In this document: positions 28,584 through 37,293 of the stretch, in pieces
Layout: each line of letters starts with the position of its first letter
Numbering within the stretch: position 1 is the stretch's first letter
Assembly: GCA_029858555.1 (NCBI GenBank)
Contig: JAOUEU010000003.1
Location: 1-41,577 of the forward strand
Reading direction: 5' to 3'
DNA from: Candidatus Zixiibacteriota bacterium
GTDB taxonomy: Bacteria; Zixibacteria; MSB-5A5; GN15; FEB-12
DNA length: 41,577 nucleotides
The notes under the pieces: generated by a model
Told to the model about the DNA's origin: nothing
Databases searched by the model: none
The model's input: only the letters and a program-made list of their open reading frames with translations
Made by a program: the position numbers and the translations under genes

Positions 28584-31499
28584 TCACTTCAAAAGAGTCA
28601 TTTTTTTGCTGCTAACATTCCCGCCGGACTCCAGTCTGTAGAAGTACACCCCATTAGCGGCTGTACGCCCGTCACTAGCGGTGCCATCCCAGACAACCGA
28701 GTGCGTACCCGCTGACAGGATTCCCGAGTGAAGGGTTTTGACTTCGCGTCCCAAAATATTTATCACTGTCAGGTCCGTCTCTGCTGCCCTCGGCAGCGAA
28801 AATGTGATGGTCGTAGCAGGATTGAATGGGTTGGGGTAATTCTGCAACAACTCAAACTTGTCGGGGACGCTGGGATCGACAAATGTCACATCCGTGGCGA
28901 CATCATACTTGTCCCGGGCGCGGTCTGCATTTGCGAACAGAGTACTCAAATCATTCCCGCAAACAAGGGCAAACGCAATGTCCGCCGACTCCCGCGGCCG
29001 CAGAGTAAACGCCCCGCCATGCGCGAGGAAGAGCATATCGCCCAGGCGCGTGCTGTCTACATCACTGCCGGTCGCGGATACCATCTTATACAACTGGACG
29101 CGTGTGAATCCGGCTTTGTTCAGCCCATTTTCCAGGCTCGTGAAATTCGTTATTCCGTCCAGAGCGACCAGTCCGACCAGCGGTGAACCATCGCCGGATT
29201 GATAGACGATTCCTCTATCTCGATCAAGGGTTACTCGATCGCCGTCCGAACTCAGATCCAGATCAACCATAAACCCGAAGCACAGACCGGTGAGTGTCTC
29301 AACGGATTCGTTTCTCAGTTGAAACTTGAACAGGATATAACCGGTTTCGCCCGACGAGTTGTAGCTGATAGTTTCGTGGCCGACGCTGATAGGGATTGGA
29401 ATATCCGAGTAAGTATCTGCAGAAGAAGATTCGAGCCGGAAGCCCCCCTCCGCATCCGCCAGGCCGGCGGAAAGAGCCTCGACGGGCGTAAAATCGGATG
29501 GCGCGTACTGACCGAGACTGTCACGAACCGAACTCGATATCTGCAGGCTGTTTCGGCCGACTATCATTCCGGCTTCGTACAGAAGGTTGTTGCTGCCCTG
29601 GTAGCGCAAACCCTGACTGCTGAGATTATATATTGATCCCGGAGCAAACCCAAACTGGCCGAAATCCGAAACGCAGAGGCTGATTTCCCCGTTTTCATGC
29701 GCCGCGATATTGCCCGCCGGCGGTATCCCAACCGTCAGACTGAACTCGAAAGTCTGAAAGACAGTATCACCGGGAAGACTGATATCCAGCTTGAATGGCA
29801 CCAGCAGACCGTTACGCAGATATGGCTCAAACCGCACCAGGCACGGCATCTCGCTGACAGCATGTATACCGCCTTCCCCAAATACAAAATTCGCCACCCC
29901 ATTTAGTATCTGCACGCCGCTGTCACCCACAAACCTGAGAGTGCCGACAATTTCCTCGACACTGCCACCCGAATTAGTCAAGCCTATCTCCAGCTCGAAG
30001 GTCTCGGAAGGGAAAGCCACGCCGTCACCGAGAATCTGGGCGGCCGACAAATTCATCTCCGGGGCCAGCGGCACCGGGAGATAGGCCAGGAGTCTTGCGG
30101 CATCGGGCAGTCCATATCCGTATGCATTGTCTTCGCCGGTCACTCCCAGATCGGTGGCAGCCTGTATGAAGGCATACTTAATTTGCTCCACGGTCGACTC
30201 CGGGCTGTACTGCCGCATCAGGGCCACCAGACCCCCAATGTAAGGCGCTGCCATGGAAGTGCCGCTCATGTACTTGTAGGTGCCGTCTTTATAGGAGGAA
30301 CGGATGGAGACACCGGGGGCGACAATTTCCGGCTTTTTCTGGGAGTGATCGCATGACGACGGACCCCGACTGGAGAACGATGCGATCAGACGATTGTTGT
30401 CAACGGCTCCCACTGAAAACGTATTGGTTGGAGTCGTGGCCATATCGGCCGGGTATCTCAGTGTCATCTCGGCCGGGCCCTCGTTGCCGGCCGAAAACAC
30501 CGTGACGATACCAGCCGCTTCGACGTTGGCAATGGCAGCCGTAAAGAGGTTGTCACAAGGGGTAAACAATCCCTTCGGTACTCCCCAGCTGTTCAGTATC
30601 ACATCCGGCACGTCGTCAGTTGTACTCTCATTGCCGTCCGGGTTAAGGGTCCACTCGAAAGCTTCGAGAATATCATTCAACGTCGCCGGGAGAGTTTTCC
30701 CCTGGTCTATAACACCGGCTGCGATCCACTCGGCCTGCGGGGCGACTCCGAAGGTGTCCGCCTCCACTGCGCCGACCATTACACCCATCGTGTGGGTGCC
30801 ATGTCCCACGTTGTCGATCGGCCCGTCGTTCGGCGACACCGTGGAAAACCAGGTGGCCGAGAGACTGGCGTGATTGCCGCGCCATTTGCCGGACAGGGCC
30901 GGGTGGGTGCCTTCGACGCCCGTGTCGAAGGAGCAGACCAGACGTCCCTGACCGTAAAGGCCGCGATCCCACAAGGCCGGCACATTCAACAACTGCAACT
31001 GTTCCGACACGGCTACGGCAGTTGCGAACGGTGCCGGGTCCGTCTTAACGGGCTCCGGATACGTCAACCTAACATTCTCGACCACTCTCTTAACGCCAAC
31101 CAGATCACTTAAAACCTCGATTCGAGAAACCGAAATTGTGGCCACATATGCCGGAACAATCCAGCGTTGAACAACAGCGACGGACGAATGCTCCTCAAGG
31201 TATTTTTTGATCTCTGCTGCTCGAGGGGCCTCGTAGCTGCGAAGATATCGAGTGACCTGCTTGATGCGTTCGGCCCGCGTCTGGCTGGCTTGACTTGTCC
31301 GCGTTACGGCATCCTTGCCCGGACCGTTATCGAGAAAGACCACAACCTCGACAAGACTGTCCCGGCCGTCCTCCTGATAATCAGCAATGAGTCCCTCCAG
31401 GGACGGGGACAGCATCTGGCCGGAAGCCGATGAAGTCGAGATGGTTAATATGAGGAAGTAACAGCCGATTGCCGCGAAATTGCCGATCTTTGAAGTCAT
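28584..31499 (-). CDS. secreted S8 subtilisin-like protease with C-terminal sorting domain
   Basis: This 971-residue serine protease starts at the ATG 31497-31499, which has GGGAG seven bases upstream; the ATG four codons before it lacks such a site. A signal peptide is followed by a propeptide of about 130 residues. The catalytic triad is Asp192 (LVCSFDTGVEGTHP), His233 (NVGHGTHTMGVMVG) and Ser415 (SGTSMAAPYIGGLVAL). A 500-residue beta-rich region follows. The end is QNYPNPFNPATTITFSL, then LTVINILGREVKTL and VSSKKMTLLK, a sorting domain like that of the M6 protease. The catalytic set is intact. The two protease genes share strand, tail type and probable operon, so they may process extracellular substrates together. 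Confidence 0.9.
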   Translation of the reverse strand: MTSKIGNFAAIGCYFLILTISTSSASGQMLSPSLEGLIADYQEDGRDSLVEVVVFLDNGPGKDAVTRTSQASQTRAERIKQVTRYLRSYEAPRAAEIKKYLEEHSSVAVVQRWIVPAYVATISVSRIEVLSDLVGVKRVVENVRLTYPEPVKTDPAPFATAVAVSEQLQLLNVPALWDRGLYGQGRLVCSFDTGVEGTHPALSGKWRGNHASLSATWFSTVSPNDGPIDNVGHGTHTMGVMVGAVEADTFGVAPQAEWIAAGVIDQGKTLPATLNDILEAFEWTLNPDGNESTTDDVPDVILNSWGVPKGLFTPCDNLFTAAIANVEAAGIVTVFSAGNEGPAEMTLRYPADMATTPTNTFSVGAVDNNRLIASFSSRGPSSCDHSQKKPEIVAPGVSIRSSYKDGTYKYMSGTSMAAPYIGGLVALMRQYSPESTVEQIKYAFIQAATDLGVTGEDNAYGYGLPDAARLLAYLPVPLAPEMNLSAAQILGDGVAFPSETFELEIGLTNSGGSVEEIVGTLRFVGDSGVQILNGVANFVFGEGGIHAVSEMPCLVRFEPYLRNGLLVPFKLDISLPGDTVFQTFEFSLTVGIPPAGNIAAHENGEISLCVSDFGQFGFAPGSIYNLSSQGLRYQGSNNLLYEAGMIVGRNSLQISSSVRDSLGQYAPSDFTPVEALSAGLADAEGGFRLESSSADTYSDIPIPISVGHETISYNSSGETGYILFKFQLRNESVETLTGLCFGFMVDLDLSSDGDRVTLDRDRGIVYQSGDGSPLVGLVALDGITNFTSLENGLNKAGFTRVQLYKMVSATGSDVDSTRLGDMLFLAHGGAFTLRPRESADIAFALVCGNDLSTLFANADRARDKYDVATDVTFVDPSVPDKFELLQNYPNPFNPATTITFSLPRAAETDLTVINILGREVKTLHSGILSAGTHSVVWDGTASDGRTAANGVYFYRLESGGNVSSKKMTLLK

Positions 31500-31792
31500 C
31501 AGGTCTCCCATTCATAAGGTCCACATGGGAGCTTGAAGCAAAGGTTATGCCGCAGCCGGTGTATATTCGGCGGCTTGCGGGTTATGCAACCGCCTGCGTG
31601 ACAGCGTTGGCGTGCACAGCTAAGCCCTTATGATATAACAACATGGAGTGGGAGGGCTCATGCCCCCGGCGCGAATTCCAAAAACCCCTGAATTTGCATA
31701 GTCTGCAAAACGTGATTTCCGTTTCACAGTGTCCGCCGATGGGGCGCAAAATTTTACAGGATTATTGGCACTGAAAGCTCTATATTGACCCG
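31500..31792. promoter_or_regulatory. divergent intergenic region between S8 protease and glycosyltransferase genes
   Basis: No gene is seen. The region holds the start signals of two divergent genes. A perfect 6-bp inverted repeat TTTGCA-TAGTC-TGCAAA lies at 31693-31709 and could be an operator. A repeated GGTTATGC occurs at 31543-31550 and 31580-31587. On the plus strand TATATT (31781-31786) lies six bases before the ATG at 31793, a position expected for a leaderless transcript; no ribosome site is present. For the protease, TTGCAT and TATACA 18 bp apart are a weak promoter match. Confidence 0.4.
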
Positions 31793-33970
31793 ATGTCTTC
31801 ATCCCTGACCGACAAGTGCAGGACCAACTGGGGGCTCCTGCTTGTCCTGGCGCTGGCCTGCCTCATCCGCGTTTATTACCTTCTCGAATATCAGTCCCTG
31901 CCCGATTGGGATATGCTGACCGTCGACAACAACTATCACCACCACTGGGCGCTCTCGATTGCCGGCGGCGATATCCTCGGAGACACCACTTATTTCAGAG
32001 CCCCCTTCTATGTCTTCTGTCTCAGCTTTCTCTACTGGTTATTCGGAGCTTCTCTCTGGGTAGGCCGCATCTTCGGTATGACCCTTGGGCTTGGCTCGAT
32101 AGTCGTCACCTGCCTGTTGACCCGGCCCCTCTTTGGCCGCAAAGTGGCCCTGGTGGCAGCGGTACTGCAGGCCGTCAATCCTGTCATGATATACTTCGAG
32201 GGAGAATTGCTGCTGGATCCGCTCTTCATGTTACTCCTTCAACTGGCGGTCTACCGCCTGGTGCACTGGCTCGACGGGCACCGCCCGAGCGACGCCTTTT
32301 GGACAGGATTGTTTTTAGCTTTAGCATCGATTACCCGGCCCACCGCGCTGATGTTCATCGTCATCATCCCGCTGAGTGTGCTGCTGTTCAAACGGCCCGA
32401 AAAACGACTTGCAGTTCAATTTATGAGCTTTCTGCTCCCGCTGGTTGTTATTGTCGGTGCCGTCTTTGTCAGGAACCTTGCCGTCGCCGGTGATCCGGTC
32501 ATCGTCGCATCGCAGGGTGGAATAAACTTCTATATCGGGAATAACCCTGATGCTGATGGACTGTCCGCCGCTTTGCCGGAGCCCCTGGGTCACAACTGGA
32601 AAGTTCAGGACATATCCTATGTCGCCCAAAAAGAAACGGGTGAAAAACTTCTTCCGGGGCAGGTGTCAGCGTTCTGGACGAGCAGGGCGATGGAATGGAT
32701 TGCAGGTCAGCCCGGACAATTCCTCAGTCTTTATGGCAAGAAACTATACCACAACTTTTCCAATAGAGAGATATCCAACAACCGCTCGTTGGCGGCCTTT
32801 TTCGCAAAGATGCCCATCCTGAAATACAGCCCGGTAACATTCGGCCTTCTGCTGTCCCTGGCTGTTGTCGGTCTTATGGCCGGCTGGCGGAGCCGTTTTG
32901 AGACGAAACTGCTGCTCCTTCTAATGGCGGCCTATCTCGCGGCATCTTCGCTCTTCTTCTTCAACAGCCGCTTCCGATTACCCCTTTTGCCCTTCTACGT
33001 GACCCTCGCCGCAAACGGACTCTGGTTCCTGGCAAGGGCCGTCGCCACCAGGCCCCGAGCCGTCATAACTCCGGCTCTCATCGGTGCAGTGACGGCGGTC
33101 TTTTCGTTTTACCCGGTGATACCGTTGCCGGAAGGGCAGATTACAATGCGATTGATGACGGAAGGCCTGTACGCCTACACCGAAGGCCGCTACGGGCAGG
33201 CGCTGAGCGATTTTCGCAGCGCCCTGGCCGCCGAGCCGTCCTTCCCGGAGATAAATCTGAACGTCGGGGCCTGCCATTTCCGGCTGGGACACCAGGATTC
33301 CGCCTACTATTACTTCAATCGTGAAAAACAACTTCACCCGGGACGACACAAGGCCTACACCAACATCGCCTCGCTGCTCCTTCTGAACGGCCGCTACCGC
33401 GAGGCCGTCGCCGAAGTGTCGCTGGCCCTGCAAAGGCGTCCCTATGATATCCAGTCGCACATGATCCGTCTGCGCGCCGCTGCGGCACAGCCCGAAATTA
33501 CCGGCGACAGCCTGCTCGGACTCGTTTTCGACGCCGTCGACAAGGCCGGAAATGATATCTTCCTGCTTGACGACGCAGCCGCGCTTTTCTCCCAGCGGGG
33601 CGACCAGGCCCGGGCCGAATCCGTGCTGTTGATAGCCAGGAACGCCGCGCCGCCGCCTATCGAGACTGATGACGCCGCCTTTGAACGTCATTTCAGAAAC
33701 AGCCGGGAAAACTGGAAGAAGGAGAGAGCTAAAACTTTCTACCAGCTTGGCTATATTGCAGGCCTGGACGGACGCTTCGATGAATCACTCGATTTCAGTC
33801 GACGGGCCATAGACGGCGATCCTGATCTCGTCGGCGCCTATGTCAACCTGGCCAGCGGCTTCATGTCCACCGGCCGGTTCAGCGAGGCTGACTCCATTCT
33901 GACAATCGCCACTGAAAAATTTCCCGACGATGAGCAAATCCGCTGGATGCTCAACAGTCTTGACAGATAA
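31793..33970 (+). CDS. ArnT/PMT-like membrane glycosyltransferase with C-terminal TPR region
   Basis: The first 440 residues of this 725-residue protein form about ten membrane helices with the GT39/GT83-type (PMT/ArnT) layout: an early acidic loop with DWDMLTVDNNYHHHWALSIAGG, then YFRAPFYVFCLSFLYWLFG, and LNPVMIYFEGELLLDPLF-type helices. These enzymes use polyprenyl-phosphate sugars on the outer face of the inner membrane. From about residue 455 the protein is helical and TPR-like (ALSDFRSALAAEPSFPEINLNVG; EKQLHPGRHKAYTNIASLLLL; AIDGDPDLVGAYVNLASGFM), probably periplasmic. The TPR tail may select the protein or glycan substrate. It is a single gene closed by a hairpin terminator. The acceptor cannot be told. 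Confidence 0.8.
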   Translation: MSSSLTDKCRTNWGLLLVLALACLIRVYYLLEYQSLPDWDMLTVDNNYHHHWALSIAGGDILGDTTYFRAPFYVFCLSFLYWLFGASLWVGRIFGMTLGLGSIVVTCLLTRPLFGRKVALVAAVLQAVNPVMIYFEGELLLDPLFMLLLQLAVYRLVHWLDGHRPSDAFWTGLFLALASITRPTALMFIVIIPLSVLLFKRPEKRLAVQFMSFLLPLVVIVGAVFVRNLAVAGDPVIVASQGGINFYIGNNPDADGLSAALPEPLGHNWKVQDISYVAQKETGEKLLPGQVSAFWTSRAMEWIAGQPGQFLSLYGKKLYHNFSNREISNNRSLAAFFAKMPILKYSPVTFGLLLSLAVVGLMAGWRSRFETKLLLLLMAAYLAASSLFFFNSRFRLPLLPFYVTLAANGLWFLARAVATRPRAVITPALIGAVTAVFSFYPVIPLPEGQITMRLMTEGLYAYTEGRYGQALSDFRSALAAEPSFPEINLNVGACHFRLGHQDSAYYYFNREKQLHPGRHKAYTNIASLLLLNGRYREAVAEVSLALQRRPYDIQSHMIRLRAAAAQPEITGDSLLGLVFDAVDKAGNDIFLLDDAAALFSQRGDQARAESVLLIARNAAPPPIETDDAAFERHFRNSRENWKKERAKTFYQLGYIAGLDGRFDESLDFSRRAIDGDPDLVGAYVNLASGFMSTGRFSEADSILTIATEKFPDDEQIRWMLNSLDR

Positions 33971-33977
33971 GAAAAGA

Positions 33978-34003
33978 CCGGGGTCGCGCATCGGCGACCC
34001 CGG
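33978..34003. terminator. bidirectional terminator between convergent genes
   Basis: A 10-bp perfect stem (CCGGGGTCGC with GCGACCCCGG) encloses GCATCG. The minus-strand side runs into TTTTCTT, so it fits best as the end of the TonB-PorV-lipoprotein operon; it also lies 7 bp after the glycosyltransferase stop. Confidence 0.85.
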
Positions 34004-34045
34004 CCGTTATTCACACACTATGCTTAAACAATCGATCAGCGAACG

Positions 34046-36232
34046 CTACCTCAAGACAGGTTCGTTCGCCGCCTCTCGCAACCGCTCCAGGTATTCCTTT
34101 CTGTGCTCGATGAAGTTGGCGCGGGCTTCCTCAAGAGTCATTCTGACAGGTGCATCCTTATATCGATTAACGGACATAGCCTCCGCCGCGGATTCCCCGT
34201 TCTCAGGATAGAGCCAGTCAAGGACACTATCGGCCAGTTGCTGCATCTGCGTCGTATCGACACCCAGCGGCGTGAAACAGAAGTGTACCGTCCGGAACAA
34301 CCCCGTATTCAGCCGATGCCCCACCGGTGAGCCCTCGAATGTAAGGTCGAACCCGAGCGGGTGGCTGTTGCCGTAGAATGACTTGTACAGGTACATAATC
34401 TCGGTACCGAAGCGCCGGGAGCACCAGTTCACCTCCGGCAGAGCCGGGACCCCTGGCCTCCATACGGGACGGCCGAGAATATCTTTCCAGATGTAGTTCG
34501 CGTGCAGAAGCGCCGTGTCAACGTCAAGGTTGGGCCATTTGGTGGAGTCAATACTGTAAGCCCCGACCCAGTCGGCGCTGTTATTGGGGAAATAAGCACA
34601 GTAATTCAGCACCATAGTACCAAGCCAGCCGGAATACACCGTACCGGCAACACCGAAATATAACTGATAGGTCGCCGGAATCTGTATGAAGAACTGCTGG
34701 CACTGGTTCCAGACGCGGTTCAGCATACCGCGCTCAAGAACCCAGACATTGATGCCGGCGTCGATGGCGGTGTAGATTGGGTCGGCGTTCTCGAAGAAAT
34801 TCGGATACTGAATATGATCATGAAAGACAATCAAGACTTTGTGCTTGAGCAACTCTACCAGCCTCAGACCGCCATCCGAAACGATATACTGGGGTCGGAA
34901 ATAGTCTCTCGCCTGTTGCCGGAAAGGCCCTGACTCTTCAGTAATGACCGTCGTATCAAAATCAATGCCGGGCTTCCAGCGCTCCATTGTCTTGGTCCAG
35001 AACTGCCTGGACACACTGATGCTAGTAGGCGCCGTGCTATTTCTGGCTGTCGGCAGCGTGAAATCAATAACCGCAACATCGCGCTCCCGGCGCGGGTCGA
35101 TAACCGTAAACGTCTTGAATGACGGCGCCAGGTCCGCCACCTGAGCATCGTCACGGCTTTTCACTTCAAACACAAAATACATCTCCACCGTCGTATCGAT
35201 GCCCGCTCCTCCGGGCGACAGGTAATACTTGGTGAAAACGTCATATATGGTGTCCAGACTGTCGGGCACCCACGGGTTCAGTTCATTTCCGGAAGACTGG
35301 GCCACGCGGTTGAATCCCTCATAGCCCGAATTTATGAAATCCTCGTCCTCTGAACGGAAGAAGGGTTCCAGGCCGCCGAATGCCGTCGTCGGCGTCGAGG
35401 CGTTGACAACAATCGTATCGCACTGAATATCCGTCGAATCGGCCGAAAAGAACGTGTCACACCGGAGAATCGTGTCCCCCATTCTGAAAACGCGGGCGTC
35501 CCTTGTCACGTAAACCTCCGTGAAAAAGGAATCGGCCAGCGCCGTAAACTGGGCCGCCGTGTAGGGGCCGAAAAGTTTCCATTTGAACTCAAACGGCGGC
35601 GGATCGGACGGATAGTCAATCGGGTCGGTACCACCCCACCGCAGCTTGACTCCCGTAATGACACCACCCGGTGTAATCGAGTTGACGAAGGGCGAGTCGA
35701 GAGTTACGCCGTAGACAACCGTCTGAGGCGGATTGTCATTGCGCGAGAAAAGACGATAGACGATGGTGCTCTCTTTGCCCTCCTCGTCGAAAGCCTGAAG
35801 GAACACGTACTGGGGGACGTAGGTGTTGACAGGATCGGACAGGTCCGCGGACATTTCAATCGTGTTGGTTGTCCTGGGATCGGCCTCGGTAGGATCTACG
35901 TCAAGGTATATCCAGCGATCGCCCGCAACGGTGGCGATGTACTCCTCGGGAGTCATCTCTCCGACCTCGGCCAGCGTGGTCACATGGTAACGGAAATAGT
36001 CAATCTGTCCGTCGCGGTCCGTTCCCACCCAGTAAACCACCGGGTTGCGCGAAAAAGTCTGTCCCTCCGGAGGGATGTTGACAAAATAGACGATCGGCGC
36101 CTGATTCGGAGTCTTATCACCTTTGAGTGTCTCGGTGCACCCGGAAAAGAGCAGGACGGAAGCCGCGGTAATTGTCAGTAGCAGAACTGCTAAAGAAATC
36201 TTTGTTTTCATATTGCTTTGCATTTTCCACAT
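34046..36232 (-). CDS. large lipoprotein of unknown function, linked to TonB receptor and PorV/PorQ
   Basis: I do not recognise a family for this 728-residue protein. It starts with a lipoprotein signal (SVLLFSGC, Cys32 from the ATG at 36230-36232; a later ATG at codon 8 is possible). Ig-like beta-sandwich regions seem likely in the first 200 residues, where PEGQTFSRNPVVYWVGTDRD resembles the start of a fibronectin-like fold. A middle alpha/beta region (VAVIDFTLP, VLIVFHDHIQYPN, INVWVLERG) resembles a GATase-like fold but lacks an obvious catalytic Cys. It follows the PorV/PorQ gene by 21 bp and ends before the terminator. It is probably the surface partner of the TonB receptor, which is inference. 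Confidence 0.6.
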   Translation of the reverse strand: MWKMQSNMKTKISLAVLLLTITAASVLLFSGCTETLKGDKTPNQAPIVYFVNIPPEGQTFSRNPVVYWVGTDRDGQIDYFRYHVTTLAEVGEMTPEEYIATVAGDRWIYLDVDPTEADPRTTNTIEMSADLSDPVNTYVPQYVFLQAFDEEGKESTIVYRLFSRNDNPPQTVVYGVTLDSPFVNSITPGGVITGVKLRWGGTDPIDYPSDPPPFEFKWKLFGPYTAAQFTALADSFFTEVYVTRDARVFRMGDTILRCDTFFSADSTDIQCDTIVVNASTPTTAFGGLEPFFRSEDEDFINSGYEGFNRVAQSSGNELNPWVPDSLDTIYDVFTKYYLSPGGAGIDTTVEMYFVFEVKSRDDAQVADLAPSFKTFTVIDPRRERDVAVIDFTLPTARNSTAPTSISVSRQFWTKTMERWKPGIDFDTTVITEESGPFRQQARDYFRPQYIVSDGGLRLVELLKHKVLIVFHDHIQYPNFFENADPIYTAIDAGINVWVLERGMLNRVWNQCQQFFIQIPATYQLYFGVAGTVYSGWLGTMVLNYCAYFPNNSADWVGAYSIDSTKWPNLDVDTALLHANYIWKDILGRPVWRPGVPALPEVNWCSRRFGTEIMYLYKSFYGNSHPLGFDLTFEGSPVGHRLNTGLFRTVHFCFTPLGVDTTQMQQLADSVLDWLYPENGESAAEAMSVNRYKDAPVRMTLEEARANFIEHRKEYLERLREAANEPVLR

Positions 36233-36253
36233 CGTTTGTTACCCCGCCTTCCT

Positions 36254-37246
36254 CTAAAATGCGACCGTCATGGTGAAACGGTGAACCTGTGTCAACACGC
36301 CGAAATCCTGGAAGGCGTAATCGAAACCCATCTCGCGGTCTTCCCCGAAGGGTAACCTCAGACCGCCGCCAGCCGTAAAGCCATCGACGTCATAATTGAA
36401 TCGGCCGCCCGCGCGAAGTATGAAGCGGTCCTTGAAAATGTACTCGAGGCCGGTGTTGTACTTTTCAAGATTATCGGAAGGGTGCGAGCCCTCCGCCGCA
36501 AAGGTCATCAGATGATCCTCGGCTTCGACAACGTTGATACAGCCGCCGAACTTGAAGTTGATTGGAAGGGGGTAGGTTTTCTGGATGAATTTCATGTCCG
36601 GACCGAAATTAGTGATGACCATCGCAATCTTGAATCCCCTGAATCCGGTGTCATAGATGGTCCCGACGTCGGCGCTCCAACCGTTGGCGCTGTAGTCGTG
36701 AGCATACTCACCAATGTACTTGACCGAGAAACCGATGGAGAAACGGTCCGTCAGATAACGGCCGTAACTTACCGACGCGGCAAAGTCATTGTACGAGAAA
36801 ACACGCCCGGTACCCTCGTAGGTGCCGTCATTGTAATCCCGTTCTATCATATCTCCGGACCAGAGGGAGTACACACCGATACCCAGCACGCCGCCGACCG
36901 ATTCCAGCGGAAAGCCGATTCCGCCAAAACCGTACTGGATGCCGGCCGGCATGTCGATGTAAGTAGCGATAAACTCGCGACCGTACAGGGACGTCAATCC
37001 CGCCGGATTGTAATAAACGGCCGAGATGTCATCCGAAACCGCCGTGAAGGCCTCCGCCATACCCATAGCGCGCGCGGCAACACCCAACTCCAGAAACTGC
37101 GCCCCGGTCGTGCCGACCTTGGCCTGTCCCATCACCGGCGCCGGAAATAGAAAGATCACCAGACAGATTAGAACAGCGACACCAGCCAAGCCAGCTTCGC
37201 GACGATGCCTCCGGGTTGTGTATGACCAACTACCTTTGAAAAACAT
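36254..37246 (-). CDS. PorV/PorQ family outer-membrane protein
   Basis: This is a 330-residue protein from ATG 37244-37246, which has GAGGA six bases upstream; a TTG further up lacks one. The signal region is long and starts with a basic stretch (TTRRHRR), then a hydrophobic helix ending VMGQ. The family hallmarks follow: LELGVAARAMGMAEAFTAV, then AVYYNPAGLTSLYGREF. The remainder is alternating beta-barrel sequence ending HRFTMTVAF with a terminal Phe. It is the third PorV/PorQ-type gene of the window and lies between the TonB receptor (47 bp) and the lipoprotein (21 bp). Confidence 0.85.
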   Translation of the reverse strand: MFFKGSWSYTTRRHRREAGLAGVAVLICLVIFLFPAPVMGQAKVGTTGAQFLELGVAARAMGMAEAFTAVSDDISAVYYNPAGLTSLYGREFIATYIDMPAGIQYGFGGIGFPLESVGGVLGIGVYSLWSGDMIERDYNDGTYEGTGRVFSYNDFAASVSYGRYLTDRFSIGFSVKYIGEYAHDYSANGWSADVGTIYDTGFRGFKIAMVITNFGPDMKFIQKTYPLPINFKFGGCINVVEAEDHLMTFAAEGSHPSDNLEKYNTGLEYIFKDRFILRAGGRFNYDVDGFTAGGGLRLPFGEDREMGFDYAFQDFGVLTQVHRFTMTVAF

Positions 37247-37293
37247 GGTGTCCTCGTTACGTATATACTGTGAACTTATCTTCAACCTTACCC

